From Thiothrix sp. (GTDB taxonomy: Bacteria; Pseudomonadota; Gammaproteobacteria; Thiotrichales; Thiotrichaceae): 64,000 bases of DNA. The position numbers were made by a program, and so were the translations under genes. The stretch is from the NCBI GenBank assembly GCA_008015155.1, contig SSFA01000032.1:1-64000 (forward strand), read 5' to 3'. Below the pieces are notes generated by a model. That model was given only the letters and a program-made list of their open reading frames with translations, ran no database searches and was not told the DNA's origin. Below, piece by piece: positions 16,042 through 24,968 of this stretch (positions are counted from its first letter, which is position 1; each line of letters begins with the position of its first letter).

Positions 16042-16503
16042 TCAGGCTGAGGCACTTATTCTTTTTTCACAATAGTGCTTTAGTCCTTCAAGGCGCGACT
16101 TCACATGTCTTTTAAAATACCAAAGTATCAATGGATCGGTAATAGCATGTAAAAACCACGGTTGCGCTTGAAGCGTATATTTGAAAATAGCGTTGGTATG
16201 ACCATTCGGTAAAGGTTTAAAGAGCCAGCTACCCGCAAAGGTTTTAAGTATTGTTGGGCCTTCTAGCATTTTAATCGCTGTCACCTCAGGTGGTTTGACT
16301 TGGATAAATTCTACCACCATCTTTAGGCCTGATTTGGCAAGCACCTTCACTTTTGCGCCCACAGCCACTTCCGTAGCGCCTTCCAAAAACTCTATTCTTT
16401 CAGGGAAAGGATCCCAATCATAACGCTGCGTATAATCTTGTGAGATCGCATAAACTTGTTGAGGTGAGGCCTGTATTTCGGTGTGGACTTCTAAATTAGC
16501 CAT
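16042..16503 (-). CDS. SRPBCC-family (START-like) protein
   Basis: A 153-residue protein of the polyketide cyclase/dehydrase type in the SRPBCC superfamily: N-terminal EVHTEIQASPQQVYAISQDY, then TAIKMLEGPTILKTFAGSW and a C-terminal helix. The fold makes a hydrophobic pocket for a small ligand. Substrate and role are unknown. It is probably co-transcribed with the small conserved gene downstream. Confidence 0.8.
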   Translation of the reverse strand: MANLEVHTEIQASPQQVYAISQDYTQRYDWDPFPERIEFLEGATEVAVGAKVKVLAKSGLKMVVEFIQVKPPEVTAIKMLEGPTILKTFAGSWLFKPLPNGHTNAIFKYTLQAQPWFLHAITDPLILWYFKRHVKSRLEGLKHYCEKRISASA

Positions 16504-16679
16504 TAAATTTTACCTCAATGAATTGCTTGTGCTGACTGTTTTGGCTTAATCCAGCTATAACTTTTATTTTAATTCTATCGCTTATAAAGTTTTTACCTCT
16601 ATAAACCTGCTGAGTGCAAGAGGTTTCTAGTAGTGTAGCTAGAATACGTTATAGTCAGCGCTATTGAAGAGGATTGAAC

Positions 16680-16910
16680 ATGAGTATCAAAACTTTATTT
16701 TTTGCGAGCTTAAGAGAACAAGTCGGCCAAAGCCAAGTACAAAGTGCTTGGCAAACTGGCTTAACAGCTCAACAGCTTTGGCAGCAGATCACCCAAACTG
16801 AGTTTCCAGCCAATGTGTTAGTCGCCCGCAATCAAGAGTATTGCGAGGCTGATACGCTCTTAAGTGATGGTGATGAAGTGGCATTTTTCCCACCTGTGAC
16901 CGGCGGTTAA
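16680..16910 (+). CDS. moaD: Molybdopterin synthase small subunit MoaD
   Basis: A 76-residue ubiquitin-fold sulfur carrier ending in VTGG, the Gly-Gly tail that is thiocarboxylated and donates sulfur to form molybdopterin. FFASLREQVG at the start and DGDEVAFFPPVTGG at the end are typical. The ATG at 16680 has AGAGGA upstream and is preferred to the TTG at 16674. moaE starts one base after its stop codon. Confidence 0.95.
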   Translation: MSIKTLFFASLREQVGQSQVQSAWQTGLTAQQLWQQITQTEFPANVLVARNQEYCEADTLLSDGDEVAFFPPVTGG

Positions 16911-16911
16911 A

Positions 16912-17355
16912 ATGATTGAAATTGTTGTAACCGAAACCATTTTTAATCCTTGGGATGCTATCCAAACTTTCCAGCAACAACCTGAGTTTAATGCCCAACA
17001 AAGTGGCGCGAATGCCGTCTTTGTCGGCACGATGCGCGATTTTAATGAAGGTGAGCAGGTACAGGCGATGCGTTTAGAGCATTATCCAGCCATGACGCAG
17101 AAACATTTACAACAAGTAGTGGATAAAGCCGTTGTGGACTGGGGCTTAAATCATGTACTGCTGCAGCATCGAGTGGGCGATCTTATTCCTGCTGAGCCGA
17201 TTGTGCTCGTTGCTGTATGGTCTGCACACCGTCGCGCAAGCTTCAAAGCTTGTCGGCAAATCATGGAAGATCTCAAACACCAAGCACCGTTCTGGAAGCA
17301 AGAAACGCTTAAGGATGGGACTCAACGCTGGGTTGAGAAAAACACTGCGGGTTAA
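16912..17355 (+). CDS. moaE: Molybdopterin synthase catalytic subunit MoaE
   Basis: A 147-residue protein that with MoaD converts cyclic pyranopterin monophosphate to molybdopterin. Visible motifs are AVFVGTMRDFNEGEQV, LEHYPAM, HRVGDLIPAEPIVLVAVWSAHR and the C-terminal substrate-binding lysines in APFWKQE. The moaD-moaE pair is tightly spaced and a deiminase-like gene follows directly. Confidence 0.95.
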   Translation: MIEIVVTETIFNPWDAIQTFQQQPEFNAQQSGANAVFVGTMRDFNEGEQVQAMRLEHYPAMTQKHLQQVVDKAVVDWGLNHVLLQHRVGDLIPAEPIVLVAVWSAHRRASFKACRQIMEDLKHQAPFWKQETLKDGTQRWVEKNTAG

Positions 17356-17356
17356 G

Positions 17357-18451
17357 GTGAATACACTCAATCGTCGTCGATTCCTTCAAGTCAGTTTAGC
17401 TTATGGCTTAACTGGGCCACATTTAGCAGCTGTTGCTGCCGATGCTAAGCCTTTCCTTCTCCCTCCTGAATACGCTAAACATCATTCGACGTGGATGGCT
17501 CATGGTGTCAATGTGCGCTTTTGGCCAAAAAAATTCCTCCCTGCTATTCGCAAAAACCTCGTGCTGATTGCAAAAACCATTGCCAAATACGAGCCGGTTT
17601 CACTATTGGTAAGGCCTAGAGAATTGGAGCAAGCTAAAAATCTTTATGCTGCTATCGTTAATTATGTAGAGCGTCCGCTCGATAATCTATGGATACGCGA
17701 TAGTGCGCCCAGTTTGGTGTTGAATGCTGAAGGACAATTGCGCGCGGTTAATTTGCATTTTCAAGGTTGGAGTGATCCCAAGGATTATACTCGAGATACT
17801 AGGCTAGCTAATTTTATGGCGAAGCACTTACAAACCGAGCTTATCAATGCTGATTTTGAACTTGATAGTAGTACGCTTGAAGTGGATGGCGCAGGGACAG
17901 CTATCTTAACCGAGAGTAGCGTCTACTATCGAGGGCGCAATAAGCAACTGACTAAACTGCAAATCGAGCTGCGCTTAAAACGTTTAATGGGGATCAAAAA
18001 AGTCATTTGGTTGCCGGGTAATCCTAATGGCAATCTAGCCGAACGACGTACCGATTATTACGCTCGCTTTGTGCAAGTTGGTAAAGTTTTAGTGAGTCAT
18101 GAGCCGAATCCAGAGTTTAAGGAACACGCACTGACTTTACATCATCAAGCCATTCTCCAGCAGGCCACAGATGCACAAGGTCGACGCTTAGAGCTCATCG
18201 TTTTGAATAAACCTAAAGGCGTGCGGGTTGAATACATCAGCCCTGAGTTTGCTTCCAGCTATTTAGGTTTTTATGTCTGTAATTCTGCCGTGTTAATGCA
18301 AGAATTCGGGGATGTACTGACTGATAATGCAGCACGCCGTGCCTTACAAGCAGTTTACCCTGAACGCAGCATCGAATTATTGAATATGGATGCTTTAGCC
18401 TCCGGGGGTGCTAGTATTCATTCAGTCACCCGTCAACAACCTAGCCTATAA
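17357..18451 (+). CDS. Exported agmatine deiminase-like protein, probably inactive
   Basis: A 364-residue protein starting at GTG 17357, two bases after moaE. The N-terminus NRRRFLQVSLAYG is a Tat-type signal. The body has the PAD/agmatine deiminase fold: WMAHGVN, LDNLWIRDSAPSLV, VDGAGTAILTESSV, VIWLPGNPNGN, TDYYARFVQVGKVLV and SGGASIHSVTRQQP. Active family members have Cys where this has Ser (GGxxIHC versus IHS) and His where this has Arg (GHxD versus RTDY), and the EGG before the first Asp motif is DSS. The nucleophile and the general acid/base are therefore missing. A binding or structural role is possible. Confidence 0.8.
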   Translation: MNTLNRRRFLQVSLAYGLTGPHLAAVAADAKPFLLPPEYAKHHSTWMAHGVNVRFWPKKFLPAIRKNLVLIAKTIAKYEPVSLLVRPRELEQAKNLYAAIVNYVERPLDNLWIRDSAPSLVLNAEGQLRAVNLHFQGWSDPKDYTRDTRLANFMAKHLQTELINADFELDSSTLEVDGAGTAILTESSVYYRGRNKQLTKLQIELRLKRLMGIKKVIWLPGNPNGNLAERRTDYYARFVQVGKVLVSHEPNPEFKEHALTLHHQAILQQATDAQGRRLELIVLNKPKGVRVEYISPEFASSYLGFYVCNSAVLMQEFGDVLTDNAARRALQAVYPERSIELLNMDALASGGASIHSVTRQQPSL

Positions 18452-18463
18452 AGTGAGTATTGC

Positions 18464-19171
18464 ATGCAGCCTAGCACTCAAGCCCCAGCCTATAATGAAC
18501 TAGGTCAAGCTATTGGCTTCCCTGTTACTTGGCAAGCTAAGCCCACACCTACCTTTCCAGTATTAGTTGGCCAATATTGCCGACTTGAACCTTTAAGCCC
18601 GCAACATGCTGCTGATTTATACGCAGCCTTTAACGCTGATCAAGAGAACCGTATCTGGACGTATTTGCCTTATGGCCCTTTTATAGATTTCGCGAGCTTC
18701 AATAGTTGGCTAGAAAAAAACCTACATAGTACCGACCCTTTTTTCTACAGCATTCTCGATCTGGAAGCTAAAGCTTTAGGGATGGCCAGTTACTTACGGA
18801 TTGACCCGAACAATGGTGTTATTAAAGTTGGGCATATTAATTTCTCGCCTGCTTTACAAAAAACCCGTGCCGCCACTGAAACCATGTATCTAATGATGCG
18901 TTATGCTTTTGAAGGTTTAGGTTATCGGCGCTATGAATGGAAATGTGATGCTTTAAATCAACCCTCACGCCAAGCGGCTGAACGCTTAGGCTTTCAATTT
19001 GAGGGCATTTTCCGCCAAGCCACTGTGTATAAAAATCGTAATCGCGATACGGCTTGGTATGCGATTTTGGATAAGGAATGGCCTGCTTTAAAACAGAAAT
19101 TTGAGGCTTGGTTAGAGCCTAGTAATTTTGATGCTTCAGGCAAACAACTAAAGCCTTTAGATTCTATTTAG
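18464..19171 (+). CDS. GNAT-family N-acetyltransferase (RimJ/RimL-like)
   Basis: A 235-residue acetyltransferase. The conserved core runs from CRLEPLSPQHAADLY to AAERLGFQFEGIFRQA with VKVGHINFSPALQKTRAATE, which fits the acetyl-CoA pyrophosphate loop, and RRYEWKCDALNQPSRQAA. Such enzymes acetylate protein N-termini or small amines; the substrate is unknown. Its last 8 bp overlap the 3' end of the convergent glycosyltransferase gene. Confidence 0.88.
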   Translation: MQPSTQAPAYNELGQAIGFPVTWQAKPTPTFPVLVGQYCRLEPLSPQHAADLYAAFNADQENRIWTYLPYGPFIDFASFNSWLEKNLHSTDPFFYSILDLEAKALGMASYLRIDPNNGVIKVGHINFSPALQKTRAATETMYLMMRYAFEGLGYRRYEWKCDALNQPSRQAAERLGFQFEGIFRQATVYKNRNRDTAWYAILDKEWPALKQKFEAWLEPSNFDASGKQLKPLDSI

Positions 19172-20645
19172 GTCTTTTAAATAAGCGACTCCATAACCTT
19201 GAGTTAAACTTTGAGGTTTTGGGTTGTATATTTTCAGAGACAGGCAATTGTAGGGCCTGCTTTCTTAAGCTTTCAGCATGCAAGGCTAATACTGGGGCTA
19301 TAGAGCGAAACTTCATTCTTTCTAAGACAACTAGTTCCTCCTCGATTTTAGCAACTAAGCAAAAAGGTGGCTGTCTGCTATAAATAATATACAGCAACTC
19401 AGTGATCTTAATTTCAATATAAAATACCTTAACTAGACCTTTTTTCGATTGGTGCTCACTAAGTAAATTTATATTAGTGCTTACTTTAGACTGATTAAAG
19501 CCCTGGGTAATGAGCAATTCATAATTTTTCTTATCACTAGTTACTTCACAATTAAAGTGACAAACCAAAGATTTTTCATCAAAGTTTATCTGTGAAATTT
19601 TAGCTTTAAACACGTGTTTCATAGGTGATCGCTGATAAATATCTTTGCTAATACCACGCATTTTATTTTCATGAATTTGTTGCATGAATGAATCAGATTT
19701 TAGAAGATTAATCACCTTATCTTTCCTATCTAAAACAAAACCTTTTGCTTTTTCTAAGTCTTGATCCAAAGCAGTTATCATTGCTAGGTAATCTAGACGA
19801 TAATCTTCTAAGACTTGCTGATCAATAGACCAATTGATATTAAAAATTTCTGGCTTAGTAGCAAGATAGCCAAATCGATTAGTTTTTAAGATAGAATCAT
19901 CACCATTTTGCTTATTACCACGTAATAACCCAGCAATATACTCTTCTTGCGAACGAAAAACTTGATGATAAATAAAATAATCCTCTAACACTAAGCGACT
20001 TTTCTCAAAAATAGTATCTGGTAAAATTCCACGACTGCGATCATCATCTAAGAACTTAATAGCTGTTTTATCAGGTAAAATATACTGACCACTCTTTAAC
20101 ACATAATTATGAATTCGAATAGATAATATGCGCGCGTTTAAATTCATAAGACTTTTTACATGATCACTTTTTTGCCCGACTATCTCAGCTTGAAGAGCAA
20201 AATCGTTAATACTTCTCTTGGTATTAGGAATTTCCATCAACCACTGAAACATACATACATCAAAATCAGGTATTCTCTCCAAAAAATTTTGGATAGTTTC
20301 TGTGAAATTAGCGGAACACCAATACTCATCAAGGTCCAGAAACATTAAATGCGTAAAATTTTCCGTTAAAGTTTCTTGGTAGATTTTTGTATAAATATAG
20401 GCTTGGAAATTAGCTCCTGTAGTGAGACATTCAGCCATTTCTTGATCAGCTAAGCTAAAGCGGAGACGCTCTCCATAGATAACTTTTAGTTTTTCTAGCA
20501 CTTGCCAAGAATTATCTGTCGTATCATTCACGCGGATATCTAAGACATCAAAGCCAAAACGCAAATGATGATAAACCCATAAAGGTAGGTAAAAACCCTC
20601 ATCTTTAGCAATTGCAGCTAGTTTGATTTTGAATGCTTGCGCCAT
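19164..20645 (-). CDS. Glycosyltransferase family 2-like protein (Glyco_tranf_2_4)
   Basis: A 493-residue protein with an N-terminal GT-A-like domain: AIAKDEGFYLPLWVYHHLRFGFD and the metal-binding FLDLDEYW near residue 106, typical of the DUF23/GT92-related family that modifies surface glycans. The C-terminal 200 residues have no clear family. The gene is clearly more AT-rich than its neighbours, which suggests horizontal acquisition. It has no glycan cluster around it. The acceptor is unknown. Confidence 0.75.
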   Translation of the reverse strand: MAQAFKIKLAAIAKDEGFYLPLWVYHHLRFGFDVLDIRVNDTTDNSWQVLEKLKVIYGERLRFSLADQEMAECLTTGANFQAYIYTKIYQETLTENFTHLMFLDLDEYWCSANFTETIQNFLERIPDFDVCMFQWLMEIPNTKRSINDFALQAEIVGQKSDHVKSLMNLNARILSIRIHNYVLKSGQYILPDKTAIKFLDDDRSRGILPDTIFEKSRLVLEDYFIYHQVFRSQEEYIAGLLRGNKQNGDDSILKTNRFGYLATKPEIFNINWSIDQQVLEDYRLDYLAMITALDQDLEKAKGFVLDRKDKVINLLKSDSFMQQIHENKMRGISKDIYQRSPMKHVFKAKISQINFDEKSLVCHFNCEVTSDKKNYELLITQGFNQSKVSTNINLLSEHQSKKGLVKVFYIEIKITELLYIIYSRQPPFCLVAKIEEELVVLERMKFRSIAPVLALHAESLRKQALQLPVSENIQPKTSKFNSRLWSRLFKRPK

Positions 20646-20763
20646 AGGCTGATTCCTTAACGACCGATTTAACTAGGATAACGCGTTTAGCTTAGGCTTT
20701 CGAATTAAGTAATGGCTTCGTTTGATCTAAAGCATGGGTAAGTAGCTAGCCGAATGCTAGAGT

Positions 20764-20791
20764 TTGCAAGGTCTTTGGTCTAGCGTATAGT
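20764..20791 (+). promoter_or_regulatory. Putative promoter of copZ-copA
   Basis: TTGCAA (20764-20769), a 16-base spacer and TATAGT (20786-20791) lie about 40 bp before the copZ start. An inverted repeat CTAGC-N5-GCTAG is just upstream (20746-20760). No CueR-type 19-bp spacer is apparent. Confidence 0.4.
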
Positions 20792-20833
20792 GGATTTGTT
20801 AAGGTGTCAGTATTTATTGTGGAGTGATTTGAG

Positions 20834-21034
20834 ATGAAGTTCATAGTAGACAATATGAAATGCAGTGGTTGTACTTCAGCAGTACAAGCCAAACTTCAGG
20901 CTTTAGAGGGTGTAGAAGGCATCACTATTGATTTAACAACTAAAACTGCTGAGGTACAAGGTAGGGTTGACGCAGACTTAGTGATCGAGACTTTGACTGA
21001 GGCAGGTTATCCGACTGAACTAGCTGACCAATGA
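20834..21034 (+). CDS. copZ: Copper chaperone CopZ-like (HMA domain)
   Basis: A 66-residue single heavy-metal-associated domain. The metal site MKCSGCTSAV (MxCxxC) is at residues 9-14. It should carry Cu(I) in the cytoplasm and hand it to the P-type ATPase encoded next; its stop overlaps the copA ATG by 4 bp, so the two are translationally coupled. Start ATG with GGAG upstream. Confidence 0.9.
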   Translation: MKFIVDNMKCSGCTSAVQAKLQALEGVEGITIDLTTKTAEVQGRVDADLVIETLTEAGYPTELADQ

Positions 21035-23247
21035 CTACCAAAGTACGCCTTTCTATTGCTGGCATGATGTGCGCTGGCTGCGTTAGTGCAGTCGAACAAG
21101 CCTTACAGGGCGTGGATGGTGTAGAGCAAGCTCATGTCAATTTGGCTGAACGGACTGCGCTAGTTTCGGGTGAAATGCAAACTGAAGCGCTAGTCACTGC
21201 GGTTAAGCAAGCAGGCTATACAGCAGCGATCATGCAAGGCCGCCAAGCAGACCTTGAAAAAGAAGCTGCGGAGCAAACCTATTATCAAACACTGTGGCGG
21301 CGCGTCTGGGTTGCAGCTATTCCAGCTGCGTTTCTGATGATTGGCGATATGCTGCTGCATACTTTACCGCCTATGCAGGGGGCAGGACGCTGGTTTTGGC
21401 TCGTCATGGGACTTGTTACTTTAGCGGTGTTGATTTATTCAGGTGGTCATTTTTTTCGAGGTGCTTGGCAGCAATTGCGCCATCGCTCGAGCAATATGGA
21501 TACGCTGATTGCTTTAGGCACAGGCACTGCTTGGTTTTATTCTATGTTAGTGCTGCTATTTCCGAGCGCCTTTCCAAGCCTTGCCCAACATGCTTATTTT
21601 GAGGCAGCTTTAGTGGTGATTGCACTCGTTAATCTCGGCCATGCTCTAGAGATGCGGGCACGTGGGCGCACTACTGCAGCCATCAAACAGCTTATGCAAC
21701 TCCAGCCGCTACAAGCGCATGTTGTACGCAATGGCGAAGAGCTTGACTTACCTCTGGAAGAAATTGGTCTAGAAGAAATTTTGCGCGTGCGTAGCGGGGA
21801 AACAATTCCTTTAGATGGCCTTGTGTTGGAAGGTAGTTCTTATGTGAATGAAGCCATGCTGACGGGTGAAGCCCTGCCAGTCGCTAAGGCGAAAGGCTCA
21901 CTGGTCACCGGTGGCACGCAAAATGGCGATGGCAGTTTTTTAATGAAGGTAAGCCGTATCGGCGCAGATACAGTACTCGCCAAAATTATCGACATGATTC
22001 GCCAAGCACAAAGCTCTAAACCCGCAATTGCCCGTTTAGCTGATCAAATCGCCTCCGTTTTCGTTCCCATTGTCGCTTTAATTGCGCTTAGCACTTTTTT
22101 CTTATGGCTGTGGTTAGGACCAGAACCCTCTTTAAGTTATGCCCTAGTCACAGCGATGACTGTGCTAGTGATAGCCTGCCCTTGCGCGTTGGGTTTAGCC
22201 ACCCCGATTGCAATTATTGCCGGGATCGGCAAAGCTGCTCAAAACGGTATATTGATTCGCAATGGCGACGCACTGCAACAAGCCGCTAAACTGGATATCA
22301 TTGTCTTAGATAAAACGGGCACTTTAACCGCAGGCAAACCCACACTAACTGCTATTTATCCAGCCGATCTTTACACAAAAACTAGCGTTTTACAGCTGGC
22401 AGCTTCTTTAGAAAAAGGCTCTGAACATCCGCTAGGTCAAGCTTTACGTACTGGCGCTAAAGCTGAAAATTTGAAAGATTTGAAACTCAAAGATTTCATT
22501 AGTCTCACGGGGCTGGGGGTGCAGGGCAATATTGCTGAGCAAACTTATTTCCTTGGCAATACCCGCCTGATGCAGCAGCAACATTTGAACTTAAGCACTT
22601 GGCAAGAAAACTTAAAAAACCTAGATACTGTTGGACAAACACCGGTTTTCTTAGCTACTCAGACTGAAATTATAGCCTTGTTTGCCATTGCGGATGCGCT
22701 CAAAACCGACAGCTTAAGCAGTGTACAGAACTTAAAAAACCAAGGCTTAGAGTTAGTGATGCTTACTGGTGATCGACGTGAAGTGGCTGAACACTTAGCA
22801 GCACAATTAGGCATTAGCCAAGTACATGCGGAAGTATTGCCAGCTGATAAATTAGCAATCATTAGCCAATTGCAGCAACAAGGTAAAACAGTAGCCATGG
22901 TGGGTGACGGGATTAATGATGCCCCTGCCCTTGCCCGAGCGGATGTCGGCTTTGCCATTGGTGCAGGTACAGATGTTGCGATTGCCGCCGCCGATGTGAC
23001 CTTGATTGGCAGTTCCTTGGCAGGAATTGAGCGCGCGATTCGCATCTCTAAAGCAACGACTAAGACGATTTGGCAAAATCTGTTTTTTGCCTTTGCCTAC
23101 AATGTGATCGGCATTCCGATTGCTGCAGGCATTCTTTATCCAGCCTTTGGCATCTTGCTGGATCCTATGTTAGCAGGGGCTGCTATGGCTTTATCTTCCG
23201 TCACCGTGGTTTTGAATGCGAATCGTTTGGCAAGGTTGGGGATTTAA
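21031..23247 (+). CDS. copA: Copper-exporting P1B-type ATPase
   Basis: A 738-residue Cu+ pump of usual length. One N-terminal HMA domain has MMCAGC (MxCxxC). Eight TM helices include the metal-binding CPC in ACPCALGLATP. The A-domain has MLTGEALPV (TGE), phosphorylation is at DKTGTLTAGKP, the nucleotide domain has SEHPLGQAL and GDGINDAPAL is the hinge. It exports Cu(I) from the cytoplasm and forms an operon with copZ. The last 4 bp overlap the convergent nucleotidyltransferase-like gene. Confidence 0.95.
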   Translation: MTTKVRLSIAGMMCAGCVSAVEQALQGVDGVEQAHVNLAERTALVSGEMQTEALVTAVKQAGYTAAIMQGRQADLEKEAAEQTYYQTLWRRVWVAAIPAAFLMIGDMLLHTLPPMQGAGRWFWLVMGLVTLAVLIYSGGHFFRGAWQQLRHRSSNMDTLIALGTGTAWFYSMLVLLFPSAFPSLAQHAYFEAALVVIALVNLGHALEMRARGRTTAAIKQLMQLQPLQAHVVRNGEELDLPLEEIGLEEILRVRSGETIPLDGLVLEGSSYVNEAMLTGEALPVAKAKGSLVTGGTQNGDGSFLMKVSRIGADTVLAKIIDMIRQAQSSKPAIARLADQIASVFVPIVALIALSTFFLWLWLGPEPSLSYALVTAMTVLVIACPCALGLATPIAIIAGIGKAAQNGILIRNGDALQQAAKLDIIVLDKTGTLTAGKPTLTAIYPADLYTKTSVLQLAASLEKGSEHPLGQALRTGAKAENLKDLKLKDFISLTGLGVQGNIAEQTYFLGNTRLMQQQHLNLSTWQENLKNLDTVGQTPVFLATQTEIIALFAIADALKTDSLSSVQNLKNQGLELVMLTGDRREVAEHLAAQLGISQVHAEVLPADKLAIISQLQQQGKTVAMVGDGINDAPALARADVGFAIGAGTDVAIAAADVTLIGSSLAGIERAIRISKATTKTIWQNLFFAFAYNVIGIPIAAGILYPAFGILLDPMLAGAAMALSSVTVVLNANRLARLGI

Positions 23248-24251
23248 ACCTGACTCCTAACCCAGCGTTCAATCTCGCTAATAGGCTGTATATAAACCCA
23301 CTGCTGAAAATCACCAAACTCCGCCTTTCCTAGTGCTTTAAGCTTCTGCATTAATTGCCCAAGCGCTTGGTTTTCTAAGCCTGTCCATGTTTGCACTAAA
23401 CGCCCATTAAATTTTTCCCGAACCGTTTGCCAAATTTCAAATGCCTGCTGCATAGCTAAATACTGGATTTTAAAATCAGGGAAAAAGGCGAAAGCACGTT
23501 CTAAAAAAACGGTTTGTGCTTGTCTACCTCCCTGCTCTTTAAGATTCGCCCACGGATAGCTAGGGAGATTAGTCTGGGTTTCCAGCCATTTTAATAAAGC
23601 ATTATAAGTAGGGCGTTTGCGATCCCGAATTCGGGAGGCGTGATTGCGATTTTCCAGTAAATAAATGTCTTTGTTAAAGAAGGAAGTAGAGACTGCATAC
23701 TGAAAAATATCCTCTAAGGTATCAAACCCAGCGAGAAAGCGCTCAGCATCTAAATCGGCAAAAGCAAGGATTTGGCGAATGTCTTTTGACAAGCAAATTT
23801 CACCAAATTGATAATTATCGGCTTTAAATAAAAAATGCAGGCCATCATGCCCATATTTAAAACCCATTTTGTGATAAATCCGCCCAATAATATTACCTAA
23901 ATCATTCCATGCAAAATAATGCAGGGAAATATCAAAATCTTCCTGACTGGAGCCAATCAGATCGATTTGGAAATCCTGATAAGCAAAGGAAAATACATGG
24001 CTATTCCGCACGATTTCTTTAGCCAGAAAGCGTTCTTGCAAATATATGGTCAGCTCAATTTGCAAATCCGTGGTTTCAAATAAAATATCCAGATCACCAA
24101 ACGACTCTTTGTTGCGATAAGCAGGAATGGCAGCGATTTTTCGCGCTGGAAAATCGGTATGCAGTTGAGTAAGCACTTCTGCTTTCAACTGCTCATATTC
24201 AGCACGTTGGTAGCGGCGTACTGGTGTATTTTTTATAGCTTGTCCACCCAT
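23244..24251 (-). CDS. Nucleotidyltransferase-like protein of unknown substrate
   Basis: A 335-residue protein. KESFGDLDILFE near residue 50, followed by FQIDLIG about 40 residues later, gives the carboxylate pattern (GxDxD...D) of the polymerase-beta nucleotidyltransferase fold. The remaining helical part is not recognised. It might modify RNA or a small molecule; no substrate can be assigned. ATG 24251 fits the GAGGAT site better than the adjacent ATG at 24254. It overlaps the copA end by 4 bp but is transcribed towards it. Confidence 0.6.
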   Translation of the reverse strand: MGGQAIKNTPVRRYQRAEYEQLKAEVLTQLHTDFPARKIAAIPAYRNKESFGDLDILFETTDLQIELTIYLQERFLAKEIVRNSHVFSFAYQDFQIDLIGSSQEDFDISLHYFAWNDLGNIIGRIYHKMGFKYGHDGLHFLFKADNYQFGEICLSKDIRQILAFADLDAERFLAGFDTLEDIFQYAVSTSFFNKDIYLLENRNHASRIRDRKRPTYNALLKWLETQTNLPSYPWANLKEQGGRQAQTVFLERAFAFFPDFKIQYLAMQQAFEIWQTVREKFNGRLVQTWTGLENQALGQLMQKLKALGKAEFGDFQQWVYIQPISEIERWVRSQV

Positions 24252-24392
24252 CATATCCTCAAGGATTATCGTCTAGTTTCATTAATAGTTTACTCTAATT
24301 CCAAGCATAAGCATCCCTTCACTGTGCTCTGAGGCTTGGCAGTCAGCAGAAGAGCAGCTACTCTTAAATAAATCAGCTAAGGATTTTAAAGC

Positions 24393-24968
24393 ATGCCTGT
24401 TTGCAAACCGACTCCTAAGATCTCCGCAGAGGCTTATTTAGTGAATGAAAATGCACGCTTGGAGAGCACTAAGCAAGAATTTGTGAATGGGCAGGTTTAC
24501 ATTAAAACCGATGTAAGTCGCAATCACGATATGATCGCGATGAACTTGGCAGGCTTATTATTTATTCAACTCCGTGGTTCACGCTGCCGAGTCAGCCAGG
24601 GCTTAAAACTGCGCATTCAAACTCTGCATGAAGATTATATTTATTATCCAGATCTACAGGTTAGCTGCGACCGCGAACTCAATAATTACTACAATACTGC
24701 GCCTTGTTTAGTCTGTGAGATTTTATCCTCAGAGACTGCGCGGATTGATCGCTCCGAAAAATTCGCAGCTTATCGGCTCCTGCCTACTCTGCAAGAATAT
24801 GTACTGTGCTCCCAAGATTCGCCGATTGTGGAAGTGTATCGGCGTGAAGATAACTGGGATGTGGCTTATTATATGGCAGGCGACAGCTTTGAGCTGAACT
24901 CGGTCAAAGCTACCTTACAAGTTAACGATCTATACGAGTTTATTATTGATGAGCCTAACGAGGTTTAG
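24393..24968 (+). CDS. Uma2-family endonuclease-like protein (DUF820)
   Basis: A 191-residue protein of the PD-(D/E)XK-related Uma2 family, expanded in cyanobacteria and some filamentous proteobacteria. Visible motifs are ESTKQEFVNGQVY (start of the nuclease core), YYPDLQVSCDRE with the catalytic Asp, LVCEILSSET (ExL segment) and RSEKFAAYRLLPTLQEYVL. The biological role is unknown. A second member lies at 35538-36107. Its 3' end overlaps the convergent DUF302 gene by 4 bp. Confidence 0.88.
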   Translation: MPVCKPTPKISAEAYLVNENARLESTKQEFVNGQVYIKTDVSRNHDMIAMNLAGLLFIQLRGSRCRVSQGLKLRIQTLHEDYIYYPDLQVSCDRELNNYYNTAPCLVCEILSSETARIDRSEKFAAYRLLPTLQEYVLCSQDSPIVEVYRREDNWDVAYYMAGDSFELNSVKATLQVNDLYEFIIDEPNEV

